DNA of 64,000 bases from NCBI GenBank assembly GCA_032209605.1, contig JASFXZ010000008.1, positions 3,906,001 through 3,970,000 on the forward strand, written 5' to 3'. A model generated the notes under the pieces. That model was not told the origin of the DNA. It saw only the letters and a program-made list of their open reading frames with translations, and did no database searches. A program made the position numbers and the translations under genes. This stretch comes from Mactromeris polynyma (lineage: Eukaryota > Mollusca > Bivalvia > Venerida > Mactridae). The stretch's first letter is position 1. Every line of letters starts with the position of its first letter. This document shows, piece after piece, positions 12,870 to 22,780 of this stretch.

Positions 12870-13180
12870 TGAAAAAAGATGGTCAGCACAATTTGAAGAT
12901 TGAAATTTGTTGTGCAACGTAAACATTTCCCGAGATGCTACTATTGCTGGTCAATCAGATCCAAAATAGATTTCGGTAAATCTGACAAAATTCAGTGGAT
13001 TTCAGTAAGGTAAAGAACCCTTTATTGAAAGGTTAACAAATCCGCGTCAAGGTTATAAAAGTTGTTTGGTTGAAGAGAAGTTGGTTTAGTGGTTGACGTA
13101 AGTTTTGATTGGAATACAGTGATATGCAAATAGCGAAGCCATGTTAGAACGGCTACGCCAAAAAAAGGTAATGATTTACG
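12870..13180 (+). repeat. Dispersed repeat family Q, copy 1
   Basis: About 300 bp matching 24831-25145 in the same orientation and 40545-40805 in reverse. Shared stretches include attcagtggatttc, ccctttattgaaaggttaac, aatccgcgtcaaggtta and agagaagttggtttagtggt. Its GC and CpG content is higher than the flanks. No frame survives in all copies, so it is likely a non-coding element fragment. Confidence 0.8.
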
Positions 13181-13617
13181 ATAGCAAGCCACACCACAGA
13201 ATAGCACATGGGGCAATATGTTGATGTTACTAGAATAGCTTCATTGATTATATCTAGGACATTGTTCTATCCCCAGCAAACAACAACAAACCAGCAAACC
13301 TAACTCTACATTCTATTGTTTGCTAAATGTAATTATTACATATTGTGTTATCATGGTATTATTCAGTATTAATCAATTTAGTATTCATGACAATCGTGTT
13401 TCTATCATAGCAATATAAGCAGCCAATAGAACGCTGCCACCACATCAGGAAGCTATCGCAGTCACATGACTTTGCAGAAAATGAGTAAAAGTCACAGAAT
13501 TTAATTATCTTGTGTACATGGTAAGTGCTTACCTTCGTACAGACATATGTTAATATTAAGTGAACAGAAACATTATAGCGCAAAATAAAACTCCATTACG
13601 GAGGAAAAATAACTCAC

Positions 13618-13778
13618 AGTGAACAGACGCTCGGCTTTTTTCTGATAAAGATAAACTGAGATGGCAAGTTTTTGATATCATAGCTCGTGAATAATTTAAT
13701 ACATTCACTTAGGAAGTCTTCAGTTGTCTTCTCTCCAGACATACTTATAGCGTTCACAGAAACATCATTTTGTTGCAT
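13618..13778 (-). CDS. Possible first coding exon
   Basis: A minus-strand open reading can start at a Met at 13778 (MQQNDVSVNAIS) or at 13742 (MSGEKTTEDFLSECIKLFTS) and runs through YDIKNLPSQFIFIRKKPSV to a donor where CACT is followed by gtgagt. The frame stays open further upstream to a TAG, and no acceptor is obvious, so an initial exon is the simplest reading. The MSGEKTTEDF part looks protein-like. There is no family match, and an AT-driven chance frame remains possible. Confidence 0.33.
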
Positions 13779-14237
13779 TACAATACAGACAATACCATTT
13801 GTAATACACATTTTATCACACAATATCGGTATATTGTAAGTAATTACAATATGGAACATACACATATCAGTCTACTGAATGTCAGATATTGCCCGGACCA
13901 CTACTGCTCTACGCTTGTGTGTTACCTTGTCAATATATACGAATTACAGTAACCCTATCTCTTGACAATTACTGTGATGACTCGAACCAGACTTATTGTT
14001 AATTCTATGAATTAATCTATCTTGTCATTCTGTATTTCCAGTGAACAGTACTGTTATATTCACCAGTTCTTAATTCCAAGTGAGGTAGAAACCCCACTGG
14101 AACGCTGAATACTGATTATGTATGGTGTATTGAAACGATTTGTGGAGTTACAAAGATCATATAAACAGTGCCTATGTTTCAGTCTATTGACTGCCAAGTA
14201 TAAACTCAAATACAAATAATATAGTGTTACCCAAAAT

Positions 14238-14308
14238 CGAGTGCAAGACTATCCTAACACCTATGTATTTATATAGGAGTTAAGAAAGTTTTGCACTGAA
14301 CCCTCGAA
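14238..14308. repeat. Hairpin family H, copy 1
   Basis: A foldback sequence with arms around tgcaagactatcctaacacc and ggagttaagaaagttttgca, loop tatgtatttata, ending in accctcga. The same loop (tatgtattt..ata) and arms occur at 31718-31793 and 54984-55040. Confidence 0.65.
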
Positions 14309-15909
14309 ATAATGTTTCTCAATTTTGTGGGCAATCTTTTGAAGGTCAAGGTCACACTAGTGCCATAATAGTACTGCTCCGATCCATCGTGAGAAAGTAG
14401 TGGGGGTATAAATTATAAAATGTGATCTGAGCAACATTCCACCATTATAGTCTGAGTAGCAACATTGTTAAATTGCTATCATATTATTTGTTAAGATCAA
14501 ATACAAACCAAAGTACAAATTGTGTTTAAGTAAACAGACTTACAGTAAGACGACTACATTTTATGTTTCTATTTTACTTTATACACATATCATTGTATAT
14601 ACATAATGTCATTTATAGACACTGACAGCTTTTGAAATGAAAAAAGTAAGATTAGAACTATTTATTCACTTACATTTTCATGTAAAAGCATTACCAAGAG
14701 AGACAAACTATTAACTGAACAGCAGTTGGACGAGTACTATACATTGTTATGGTAATCGTTCATTTAAGAAACTTAATGTGTTATTGAAAGTATTTTTTTC
14801 AATTATTACACACAAAGTGACCTATTTTCTACTTTTGTACAAAACTAATTCATAAGGGAATAAATTGCTCCATACATTTACTGCCAGTTTTCTGAAAGCA
14901 ATATCGAGAAAATGATTCATAACCACGAATTCCCTTGAGATCATAACTGGGATAGCTGCATCTATATTTAAAGTTATCCCATAAGCCGGCTTGCATTAGC
15001 AAAATCCATATTGCTCAAGTCGACCCATTATTTCCATATTCTCCATTATGGGACAGCAGGCTAAATCAATGAAGAACAACAAGCAATTCATTCATATTGC
15101 ATAGAGTTCAGTCATACAAAACTTTTCCATTAAAATCCGTTGTTTGCATTCGGAATGACAAGGTAAACAGTTTAGAAACAAATTTCTATAAGCTAGAGAA
15201 CTACAAGGCTTTGAGTGGTTTGTTCCACTAACAAGGAACAGGGGCCTAATGTACGATTCATTATTTCATAAAATCCATACTTTCACACAAAAATATCCTA
15301 ACAATAATCTAGAATTCAATTTTTTCTCTGTTTGATGATCATGGTCATCAAAAGGCTTTCATATTGCAATAACAAACCTTTGGGTAAGCCAGATGACAGT
15401 CAAAACCTTTCATTGTATAATTTCCAATATTAAAACAAAATACAAACGGCTCATTTTTAAAGCAATTAAACATGGATGAGGTTTCACTTCAAGCATTTAG
15501 CAGACTCGGATCATGAAATGGATCGAAATAACAGAGAAAATTAACCAATCAATAAGCAGCAGAATTTCTAGATAGAATAATTGCTCCACTCTGCTCAACA
15601 GATGAGCTACATTTCTAAATATAGGACACATTGCAAAGAATAATTCGATTTTCTGGCATAAAATTAAGATAAATTCGGTAGTCATCTAATATAATACTTG
15701 TTGATGCTGACAGTAGAAACTGTGAGATCAATCAAAGTGCACATGATTCATACAGAGAGATAATAGGGCAGCAATACAATCATGCATTTCGTATTATTAT
15801 TTAAAGTACAATAAATTCAGCTGGTGTAACGCATTAACCTAGCTCGCATAAAATCTTGACAAGCAATGAGAGTTCAATGCAGTGTGTAAGCACTTATCAA
15901 TGTTTTACT
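14309..15909. other. AT-rich stretch with nothing supported
   Basis: About 1.6 kb without recognisable coding exons, repeats or RNA genes. The few open frames are under 65 codons and rich in Phe, Leu and Ile from AT bias. Confidence 0.5.
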
Positions 15910-15921
15910 GGGGGGGGGGGG
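15910..15921 (+). repeat. Homopolymer of 12 G
   Basis: An uninterrupted run of 12 G followed by cagtgggga, 40 bp before a foldback element. Length is prone to sequencing error. Confidence 0.85.
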
Positions 15922-15962
15922 CAGTGGGGAGTATTACATGGGACTTTGAAGTGGCGAATTTA

Positions 15963-16085
15963 AGCATCTCCCACTAAAATGTTTTGCTCTAGGTTGGGGA
16001 ATAGGAAAAGACGAATTGTCTAATTCCCCATCAGGTCAGCCCGCTGGCTCATCCCCTGGGGCAAAACATTGGTAGAAGCTGGTAA
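15963..16085. mobile_element. Foldback MITE of about 120 bp
   Basis: The left arm actaaaatgttttgctctag is complementary to the right arm, whose reverse complement contains accaatgttttgccccag. Inside, ggggaatagg...aattgtctaattcccc forms a second stem. The whole segment can fold into a nearly continuous hairpin. No target duplication was identified, so its superfamily is unknown. Confidence 0.55.
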
Positions 16086-16654
16086 ACATGCAGAAAATGA
16101 ATAAGTAAACGTTCTGCAGGATTTAAACAAACACAAAAATGTTACAGACATACTAAGATTTTCAATACAGAAGAAATGCTACAATTTGTAAGCAGAAATT
16201 TAACATCTTAATTGCCACTATGCCTAATATCGCCTAGCTGACCAAATTTAGGGGCCATATTGCAAGAGATAAACCTAGCAATTGTGCCCAGTATTGAACT
16301 TCCATAATACAAGATCAGTGGCACATACTTGTAGGAATTCTATGTTAATTTCATTATAATTAGTAAAGGAAGCTATTAAAGAATGGTGTACAGTAATCAT
16401 TTCAATTAATTCAAGGCCTGTAACTCAGAGACTGTATGACTAATTGAGCCCTAATTGAACCCGCCCAAGGTCTGTATATTTAGAACATAGTCACAATTGG
16501 TCTTTTCAAATGTACTGATAGTGACATGAAGTATATTACCCCAAATCAACATAAAATTAGAGTGAAAATCCCCCGCCCCCTCCAAGATTGAATTAATTAA
16601 TTTAGAAAACAGCTAGTAAAATCTGTGTAAGCTTGTTCTGCATGTCCTCATACA

Positions 16655-17274
16655 TACAGTCGACTCTCGTTAAGACGAATTTTTCGGGACTGTGGGAAAT
16701 AGTTCGTCTTAACGAAAATTCGTCTAAACGAAAATTCGTCGTAAATGTCGGGAGGCCATTTTGGTGGTGTTAGGGGACGAAGTCTAGTTTGTGACGACTG
16801 CTTTGTGTTTGATTGCCATTTGCATAAAACAAATGTTAAAGATGACGTGTTTTAATTTAAACTACACGCTTAATTAAATCACTAATTTTGGCATGTTTTA
16901 CAAACTATCGGTTTGATCGCAGTGTTCAACAATTCGACATGTTTGCATTATCACAATGTAGTCTAACATTTTGCAAACATGTACAAATCCTTCAATTATG
17001 TAAACAATCATAATTAAATGTGCGAAAATACAGGTAAATCATCTCAGTGACGTGTGAAAACATTTGTCGCCAGCAAGACACGATCCGACTTCGTATTAAA
17101 CAATAGATTTAAGGTGCAAACTTGTTAAGCTGGACTTCGAAAAAACTTCGACGTAACGAAAAACTTCGAGACAAAAATTCGTCTTAACCGACAGAAATTC
17201 ATATAGACAAAGAAGGATAAAATCGGGACTTTTGAAAAACTTCGACGTAACAGAAAATTCGAGAGTCGACTGTA
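16655..17274. mobile_element. pogo/Tigger-like MITE, copy 1 (620 bp)
   Basis: Begins TACAGTCGACTCTCGTTAAG and ends GAGAGTCGACTGTA; the ends are inverted and include the TA target expected of the Tc1/mariner/pogo group. The subterminal motif attcgtcttaac is repeated at both ends in opposite orientations. Almost the whole length matches 46705-47307. This copy has lost roughly 15-20 bp just inside its right terminus, where the other has ttaagcgagttcgtcctaac. No transposase frame; non-autonomous. Confidence 0.85.
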
Positions 17275-17374
17275 CATTGTTTGTTTTTATTTGCTATTGA
17301 AATTGTCAACACTATATGTCAAGCATTTCTATACCTACAACAATCTATTGTCTGACACTTGATACTTTGTACAG

Positions 17375-17440
17375 GAGCTTCAAAAATATCATAAACATCT
17401 TCTAACATGGTTTCAAAAACAGATGATCACCATGTGTATG
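17375..17440 (+). CDS. Candidate internal exon, plus strand
   Basis: A 66-nt stretch between a strong acceptor (ttgatactttgtacag) and a good donor (ATG followed by gtaaga). It is open in only one frame, phase 0 at both ends, reading ELQKYHKHLLTWFQKQMITM and then CM. It lies 100 bp after the MITE ending at 17274. A 22-codon open stretch is not rare by chance, and its strand is opposite to the better exons, so it is tentative. Confidence 0.25.
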
Positions 17441-18379
17441 GTAAGAGCAGAAGAAGCATCCATATAAATTTGCATACATGTCAAAAATAGCTGAAGAAAA
17501 TGTTTCCAGGAAACACAGCATTGTTAAAACTAGGACACAAGGAAAGAAATATCAAACTCCCAGTAAAAAATGCTTCTACTTTTTGTAAAAAAGTGATAAA
17601 CACGAAGAGGAAAAAATGATTTATAAGAATAGAGTCGACTGAACATGGTTTTGTGGACAATTCAGTTATATATATCAGACATTATTCAGGAGAAAGTTGG
17701 ATGATCAGGATCTCAGACGATTAGAAAACAGAAGCAGACATTTTGGACACATTATATAACAAAATAATGTAGTTAAAACATTACAGCTCTGAAAACAGTT
17801 GATTAAAGAAGCCTTATTGAGTCGAAATTAGATTGCCTTATGAGACATAAATTGACCGTTATTTGGATGTAAAATAACTTGACTGTACACCACTTGATGC
17901 TGAATGTGCCTCAACATGTATATGATGTCTGAAACAAGACTTAAACTCTGAAGAAGAGTGATAGAAGTTAAGTAATTAAGTTGATACAAACATATTAGTA
18001 CACTGTTGAAGCTATTTAGTCCAATTTGCCCTCTGTTGAGCAACAACTTCTCTTCAACAACACTATATTTTTTTCTGTATTAAGAATTTAATTACTTTCA
18101 CTTAAAACCCTCATGTGCAACAACCTCTTTTCAACAACAGAATCAATTTCTTCTCTAGTCAGAATTCATAATTAATTTAACCTCTCAACAACAACCTCTC
18201 AACAACAGCCAAAATGTGGGTCTCCCGAAGGACGTTGCTGCAGTGAAGAGATTGCAATGTACGACACTCTTCATGTACCAGTATATGTAAGATATTACAT
18301 AAATCTTTCATAAATCTTTGTCCCAGCTTTTGTAGATTTCAATAACACAATCAACTACTGACAATTGTCTTAAATATCA
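17441..18379. other. Stretch with no gene seen
   Basis: About 940 bp with no credible exon. Around 18040-18210, phrases such as 'caacaacctcttttcaacaa' recur loosely, suggesting a decayed short repeat; no regular period can be defined. Confidence 0.45.
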
Positions 18380-18545
18380 AAGGGCCATAACTCATAAATC
18401 ATTTGTCTATAGTCTGTTTATAATTACAGTTGTTAACAAACTTTGAGGTGGTCAGCCAATGAAAATGTGTTTTACAAAATATTGACCAATAGCGACTGTG
18501 TACACAATTACCATACTCTCAACTTATTCCGAATCGATAGTACAT
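18380..18545 (+). repeat. Dispersed repeat family P, copy 2
   Basis: Begins with aaagggccataactcata, a phrase also present near 36688, and contains gaggtggtcagccaatgaaa and tattgaccaatagcgac. It matches 18735-18920 in the same orientation, so the family is present twice within 550 bp. Confidence 0.7.
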
Positions 18546-18734
18546 GCCGGTGTTTTCAGCATATTGTGAAAAACTACCATATGGGGAGGTAATAAGCAAT
18601 TCAAGTGGTACAAATTAAACCAGTCTATCTGCTTATTTAATTATACAAACAACTAGACTGGTTTCACTGTCACCGCTTGAAACACCAACAGAATTCAAAT
18701 TGAGTCATTACTCTTAAACACAATTATAAACACA

Positions 18735-18920
18735 AATTCTTTATCTTAATTATACAGAATATTCTATCTGGCTGTATAGTCTGTTTTCATTAGCTTGAGA
18801 ACTGTTATAAACACATTGTGAGGTGGTCAGCCAATGAAAACATGGTTAACAAAATATTACCCAATAGACATTGTGTACACAATATGGGTATTCTCAACTA
18901 AGTTTGAATTGACAGTAAAT
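18735..18920 (+). repeat. Dispersed repeat family P, copy 3
   Basis: Direct repeat of 18380-18545: tatagtctgtttt..., gaggtggtcagccaatgaaa, aatattacccaatagac, gtacacaatatgggtattct. The pair could be a local duplication or two insertions; divergence between them is considerable. Confidence 0.7.
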
Positions 18921-19264
18921 GATCACAAATAAGCGATGGGTAAATGCTTGTGTCTACACACAGACAGACTGACAGACAAATGAGTTAATTGAGTATGTTT
19001 TCACAATAAAAGTGAAAACATACCGAGCATGGAAGGTCACATTCACAAATCGGAACATCCCTAGACGGATCTAGACAAAAGAAAACGCAGGAGTATAGTG
19101 CGATTTTATTAACCGCGATCGTATGAATATATTACCTAATCCATTACATTTCCTAATAGGTGTATTGAAATTTTCATGTTTGTCTGTAAGCTTGACAGTT
19201 CTGTTTTGATCAAAAAGTAATCCAAACAGCAGTTATAGCTTTACGCAAGAGAGCATTTCCTTAC

Positions 19265-19316
19265 CTTAATTGGCATTGATCGGTCCTGAAAGTTCATATA
19301 CCTGTTCGCCGACAAT
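19265..19316 (-). CDS. Weak alternative exon downstream of 19372-19536
   Basis: Bounded by an acceptor (tagtgctttcag) and a good donor (AAG then gtaagg). One frame is open (LSANRYMNFQDRSMPIK), but it needs an upstream exon that leaves two bases, while the neighbouring exon ends on a codon boundary. Spliced directly to that neighbour, it reads IVGEQVYELSGPINAN and then stops. The intervening intron would be only 55 nt. It may be an alternative end of the transcript or a chance pair of sites. Confidence 0.2.
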
Positions 19317-19371
19317 CTGAAAGCACTATATATACACACTGGGATTTTTAGGACACTTCGTTCTAACTTAC

Positions 19372-19536
19372 CTCATTTTCGATGACTGTCTGCTGTTGTC
19401 TCTTATTTTCTGCGTATTCGTCTTGTTTGCGTATCAAAGCTTGCTGTAGTGAACATTTCTCTCGTAGAGTATCGTGATCTTCCTGTCGCACTTCCTGTTT
19501 CGCTTGGTCCCATTTTTCTGACAACTCTTCATAACG
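19372..19536 (-). CDS. Internal exon of a coiled-coil protein
   Basis: A 165-nt exon on the minus strand, phase 0 at both ends. The acceptor is pyrimidine-rich (tttttttctttatttatag) and the donor is perfect (GAG then gtaagt). Of the three frames only one is free of stops, giving 55 residues: RYEELSEKWDQAKQEVRQED in the first part, HDTLREKCSLQQALIRKQDE in the middle, and YAENKRQQQTVIENE at the end. The residues are almost all Glu, Lys, Gln, Arg and Leu with heptad-like spacing, typical of a long alpha-helical coiled coil as found in many cytoskeletal, centrosomal and trafficking proteins. Family membership cannot be decided from this exon alone. The gene probably continues in both directions through introns of many kilobases. 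Confidence 0.85.
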
Positions 19537-19782
19537 CTATAAATAAAGAAAAAAACAATGTTAGATTCTAGAAAGATAGATATATTGTCAATGTTTCTCT
19601 TTTTCAACATGAACACTATATATGGTCTGATTATAAACTGTATAAATGGATATTTTTGCGAGACAGAAAGTTTGCGTATCATTGATTTCAGATGTTTCTA
19701 GTTGAAAAGTTTGTCTGCGTCCAAAACTAAGAGTATCGTAAAAATGTATCTCTGTCAAACGCGTCCACATGGCAAACTTTAC

Positions 19783-19818
19783 CTCTGATACAGTACATGT
19801 AGTGTTTGGCTCCCAATT
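19783..19818 (-). CDS. Candidate 36-nt exon upstream of the coiled-coil exon
   Basis: Acceptor cacttttgttgtactag and donor GAG followed by gtaaag bound 36 nt, phase 0 at both ends if read in the frame that fits the exon at 19372-19536: NWEPNTTCTVSE. The intron between them would be 246 nt. All three frames are open, so there is no independent coding evidence; support comes from the splice sites, position and phase compatibility. Confidence 0.33.
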
Positions 19819-20035
19819 CTAGTACAACAAAAGTGACATGCATATGAACTAGATGTTTTCATAGAAATGTGACGTCAAAACTTTGATTCAGAGAAATACT
19901 CGACGTCATAACCTGAACATCACTAATACAGGTTATGTCATGGCCACGTTCATTTTATTACCAAAATAATATATTTAACGGTTCCAACTCGATCATGGAA
20001 TTGTTATTGTACCTTTTAATCAAAATGAAGGATGA

Positions 20036-20095
20036 AGTTAAATAGGAAATGCCACATACAAAGTGCACAGCCAGCACAAGAAGACACAAGACAAA
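20036..20095 (-). mobile_element. Retroposon family R2 fragment
   Basis: The phrase aggaaatgccacatacaaag then tgcacagcc is shared with 55913-55965 and, in reverse and more loosely, with 62245-62330. It resembles the 3' end of family R1 (gggaatgccacatac...), so R1 and R2 may share a common tail. Only a short 3' piece is recognisable. Confidence 0.45.
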
Positions 20096-20124
20096 CATGA
20101 ATGATGGGTAAAATACTGCCTTCC

Positions 20125-20290
20125 CCTGTGAAAATGTCTAGAATAGTTCTAGTAAATTCTAGAATAGTTCTAGTACAAATGTACCAGAACTGTTCTTGAA
20201 CAATTCCATGTATGTTCTAGAACACTTTTGGAATGTTTCTACAACGTTAAATGGCACTATTTGTAGAACAATTCATGAACCAGTCCATGG
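20125..20290. repeat. Dispersed repeat rich in TTCTAG palindromes, copy 2
   Basis: Matches 2095-2275 over most of its length with small gaps, same orientation. Copies diverge after the phrase ttgtagaacaattca, which may mark one end of the element. Confidence 0.7.
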
Positions 20291-21120
20291 CTAAAAGTCA
20301 GACTTCACAAAAAAACGCTGAACTGCACACAATTTTATATTTTGTTAAGAAAACAGTTTGTGTTCCTAAGCTGAATTAACTCCAAATGGTCAAAACGGGC
20401 TATTACTTTCCAATAGGTTTTCACTAGCTAACACACAAAAATGCAAGACATAGTAACAAAAACACTCAAGCATAGTAAAATTGGTTGATATCAAAGTACA
20501 GAGACTTAAAATTAAAAAGTTTACACACTTGCTATGAATACGCAAACAGTTGAAAGTTGGACACCACTTTATAAAGTGTCACTAAAGCTAACTCCTGTGT
20601 AAATAACAGATAGAATGACTACAATTACACCCATAGAAAATATCTCTATATTTATTCAATGTCTAAATATGAGAACTCAAGTAAAAGTCAGATCATATGT
20701 TGTATGTAACGTAATATTGAAACTTAAAATTTCATACACATTATGACGTCACATCAACAGATGCCTCAAATATTTTTACGACATCCAACTTTCTACACTT
20801 CCAGTACATTTTCAAACAAAAAAACCAACTTATCCTGTGTTTACACACCAAGAACTCAGAGAATTCAAAAAGTAATATTATTTGACGTTTTCAACAATAC
20901 ACTTCTTTTAATTTCCCAAAGGAGTTTAAAAACACATTTTGCTTCCCAGCTGCAGGGAGACATATGAAAACCACATTTAGTTGAATTTCGTCTGTTTCAT
21001 TTCAAGTGATATTGAATGTCAAATACTATAGAAAAACTACTACCTTATACACGACATTAATATTAAAAGTATACAGAGTTTGATGTTAATTCAAGATTTA
21101 GACGGTGATGGTTACAGTTA
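20291..21120. other. Stretch with no gene seen
   Basis: About 830 bp, AT-rich. A 74-codon open frame near 20743-20967 has no exon-like boundaries or protein-like composition. No repeat was recognised. Confidence 0.45.
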
Positions 21121-21377
21121 GGTACCAGGGGCGTAGCTAGGAGGTTTGTGATGTGTACGCAAGATCCTTTTTGTGGGGGGTCCGGGGGTATTCCCCCTGA
21201 AAAAAATGTTTTTCTAGATTGTCTGTAGTGACTTCTGGGCGCATTCTTATCCCTGAATTGAACGAAGTTTTGTCAACCAATACGCCCATTAAATTTGAAC
21301 TTTTCATTTTTTCGATTTTTCGAGACAATGTGTACGCAGCTGCGTACTCTGCGTACAGGACGCTACGCGCCTGGTAC
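21121..21377. mobile_element. hAT-like MITE with CAGGGGCGTAGC terminus
   Basis: The left end is GGTACCAGGGGCGTAGCTAG and the right end reads GCTACGCGCCTGGTAC, so the ends are inverted repeats with one or two changes. CAGGGGCGTAGC-type termini are typical of non-autonomous hAT elements in marine animals. Inside are the G- and C-rich blocks usual for such elements (gggggtattccccct). An 8-bp target duplication could not be confirmed. It contains stop-free readings but nothing transposase-like. Confidence 0.6.
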
Positions 21378-21772
21378 ATAAAAATAAATATTTGTACTAT
21401 TTGTAGTAATATACAATTTCGATATTTTGGCCCTGAAAATATAATTTGTTCACCAATTGTCAAAGTGCATACAGTATGTGTACAAAGTCTAACTGTTATT
21501 AAACGAATGCATTCATGTATATAGCTTTTCTTAAGTCCTAGAACAATGTACACTTCAACAAACAATAGTCTTCCAATCAACTTCTAGAAAGCCTCACACT
21601 TAAACAAGTGATTATAAGCCTCCCAACTTAAACTTTTAGACTCTTAAATTCAAATTTATGACTTTTATTTCATTTTGGTTGTATGTAATGTGTGGCGGTC
21701 AGTTGACATATATTCAAAATTCATGGCTAATACCCACCCATGCTAATGACCTTTTCTTCACCAGCTACTGAC

Positions 21773-21828
21773 AACATCCCACAAGAATCAGAGGATGAGG
21801 TGGACAATATTGACTTAGAATGTATTAT
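21773..21828 (+). CDS. Weak candidate exon with acidic reading
   Basis: After a good acceptor (gaccttttcttcaccag) the plus strand reads TDNIPQESEDEVDNIDLECI, an acidic, protein-like string, up to a poor donor (att then gtcagt). The frame continues open into the tandem array that starts about 55 bp later. It could be an exon, possibly with a different donor, or a chance frame. Confidence 0.22.
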
Positions 21829-21884
21829 TGTCAGTCTAATTGTCACAGAGAAGCAACATACAACACACTTCATGGGTCATGCAA

Positions 21885-22125
21885 CCTTCAGACTGACAGT
21901 CGAGTGCTCTACCAACGGGTCATGTACAAGCGTTACCTTCAGACTGACAGTCGAGTGCTCAACCAACGGGTCATGTACAAGCGTTACCTTCAGACTGACA
22001 GTCGAGTGCTCTACCAACGGGTCATGTACAAGCAACCTTCAGACTGACAGTCCAGTGCTCAACCAACGGGTCATGTACAAGCAACCTTCAGACTGACAGT
22101 CCAGTGCTCTACCTACGGAGCTTTC
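21885..22125 (-). repeat. Tandem array of a tRNA-like half sequence, 49-51-bp unit
   Basis: Four to five copies. On the minus strand each unit reads cgttggtagagcactcgact, then gtcagtctgaaggt, which resembles the D arm, A-box region and anticodon arm of a tRNA or tRNA-derived SINE (ttggtagagc; anticodon loop around ctgtcag, GTC). The most upstream minus-strand copy retains more of the 5' part (agctccgtaggtagagcac). The T arm and B box are missing from every unit. The plus strand has a stop-free reading because 51 is a multiple of 3; it is not considered a gene. Confidence 0.8.
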
Positions 22126-22494
22126 AACAATCAGTCTGGCTCAACTTTAGTGTGTGATAACAATCCTTGTATGACCAGGGTATTATAAATATAACCCATT
22201 CAAACATTAACCTTCCCCATAACACAGAAAACATTGAACTAAAAAAAAACATTTCACACAAAATCTTCCAGTCTGATCTTATTTATTTTACCACACTCAG
22301 TCCGAAGGTGCGTCCACTTGACACTTGAGGATTAACTCTTATTGTAAAAATTTAAATAGATCTAGATTTACCACAGTACAAAATACCACAATACAATCAT
22401 GCTTTAAATGAGGCACATATAGGAAATATACAAAATGCATTATCCAAAAATGGACAGCCTAAAATGTTTGTTAGATGTAGTATGCCACTTACAC

Positions 22495-22590
22495 CTATAC
22501 TTTAAGGGATCTCTGTATTTGAATGGTTAGGGTTACAGACAAACTTATACTTTAAGGGACCTCTGTATTTGAATGGTTACAGACAAACTG
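22495..22590 (+). repeat. Two-copy tandem duplication
   Basis: The segment tatactttaagggatctctg plus tatttgaatggttagggttacagacaaac occurs twice in succession; the second copy has ggacctctg and lacks agggtt. A recent local duplication abutting the SINE that follows. Confidence 0.8.
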
Positions 22591-22599
22591 ACTTGCTCC

Positions 22600-22780
22600 T
22601 CACCGCTACAGATTCAATTCCTAAATAGGATGTAGAATTTGTATGTGAGGAAGCCATCCAGCTGGCTTATGAAATGTTGGTGGTTCTAGCCAGATGTCCT
22701 CCTCAAGATTCCTCCACCCTAACAGCTGGAATAGTCACTACATGCCACAGGTTGTTATGCGACATAAACCACAATGCTAA
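22600..22780 (+). mobile_element. tRNA-derived SINE of a bivalve-type family
   Basis: Contains a B-box-like gattcaattcc followed by gtgaggaagccatccagctg, gcttatgaaatgttggtggt and tctagccag. I recall this word order from interspersed repeats in bivalve sequences. The tail region reads gttatgcgacataaacca. It is diverged and lacks a clear A box. It is one of the main reasons for suggesting a bivalve source. Confidence 0.6.

Noticed and set aside
13022..13216. Open frames in the 13.0 and 24.9 kb blocks as genes
   Set aside because: Both lie in dispersed family Q and the frame is not preserved between copies.
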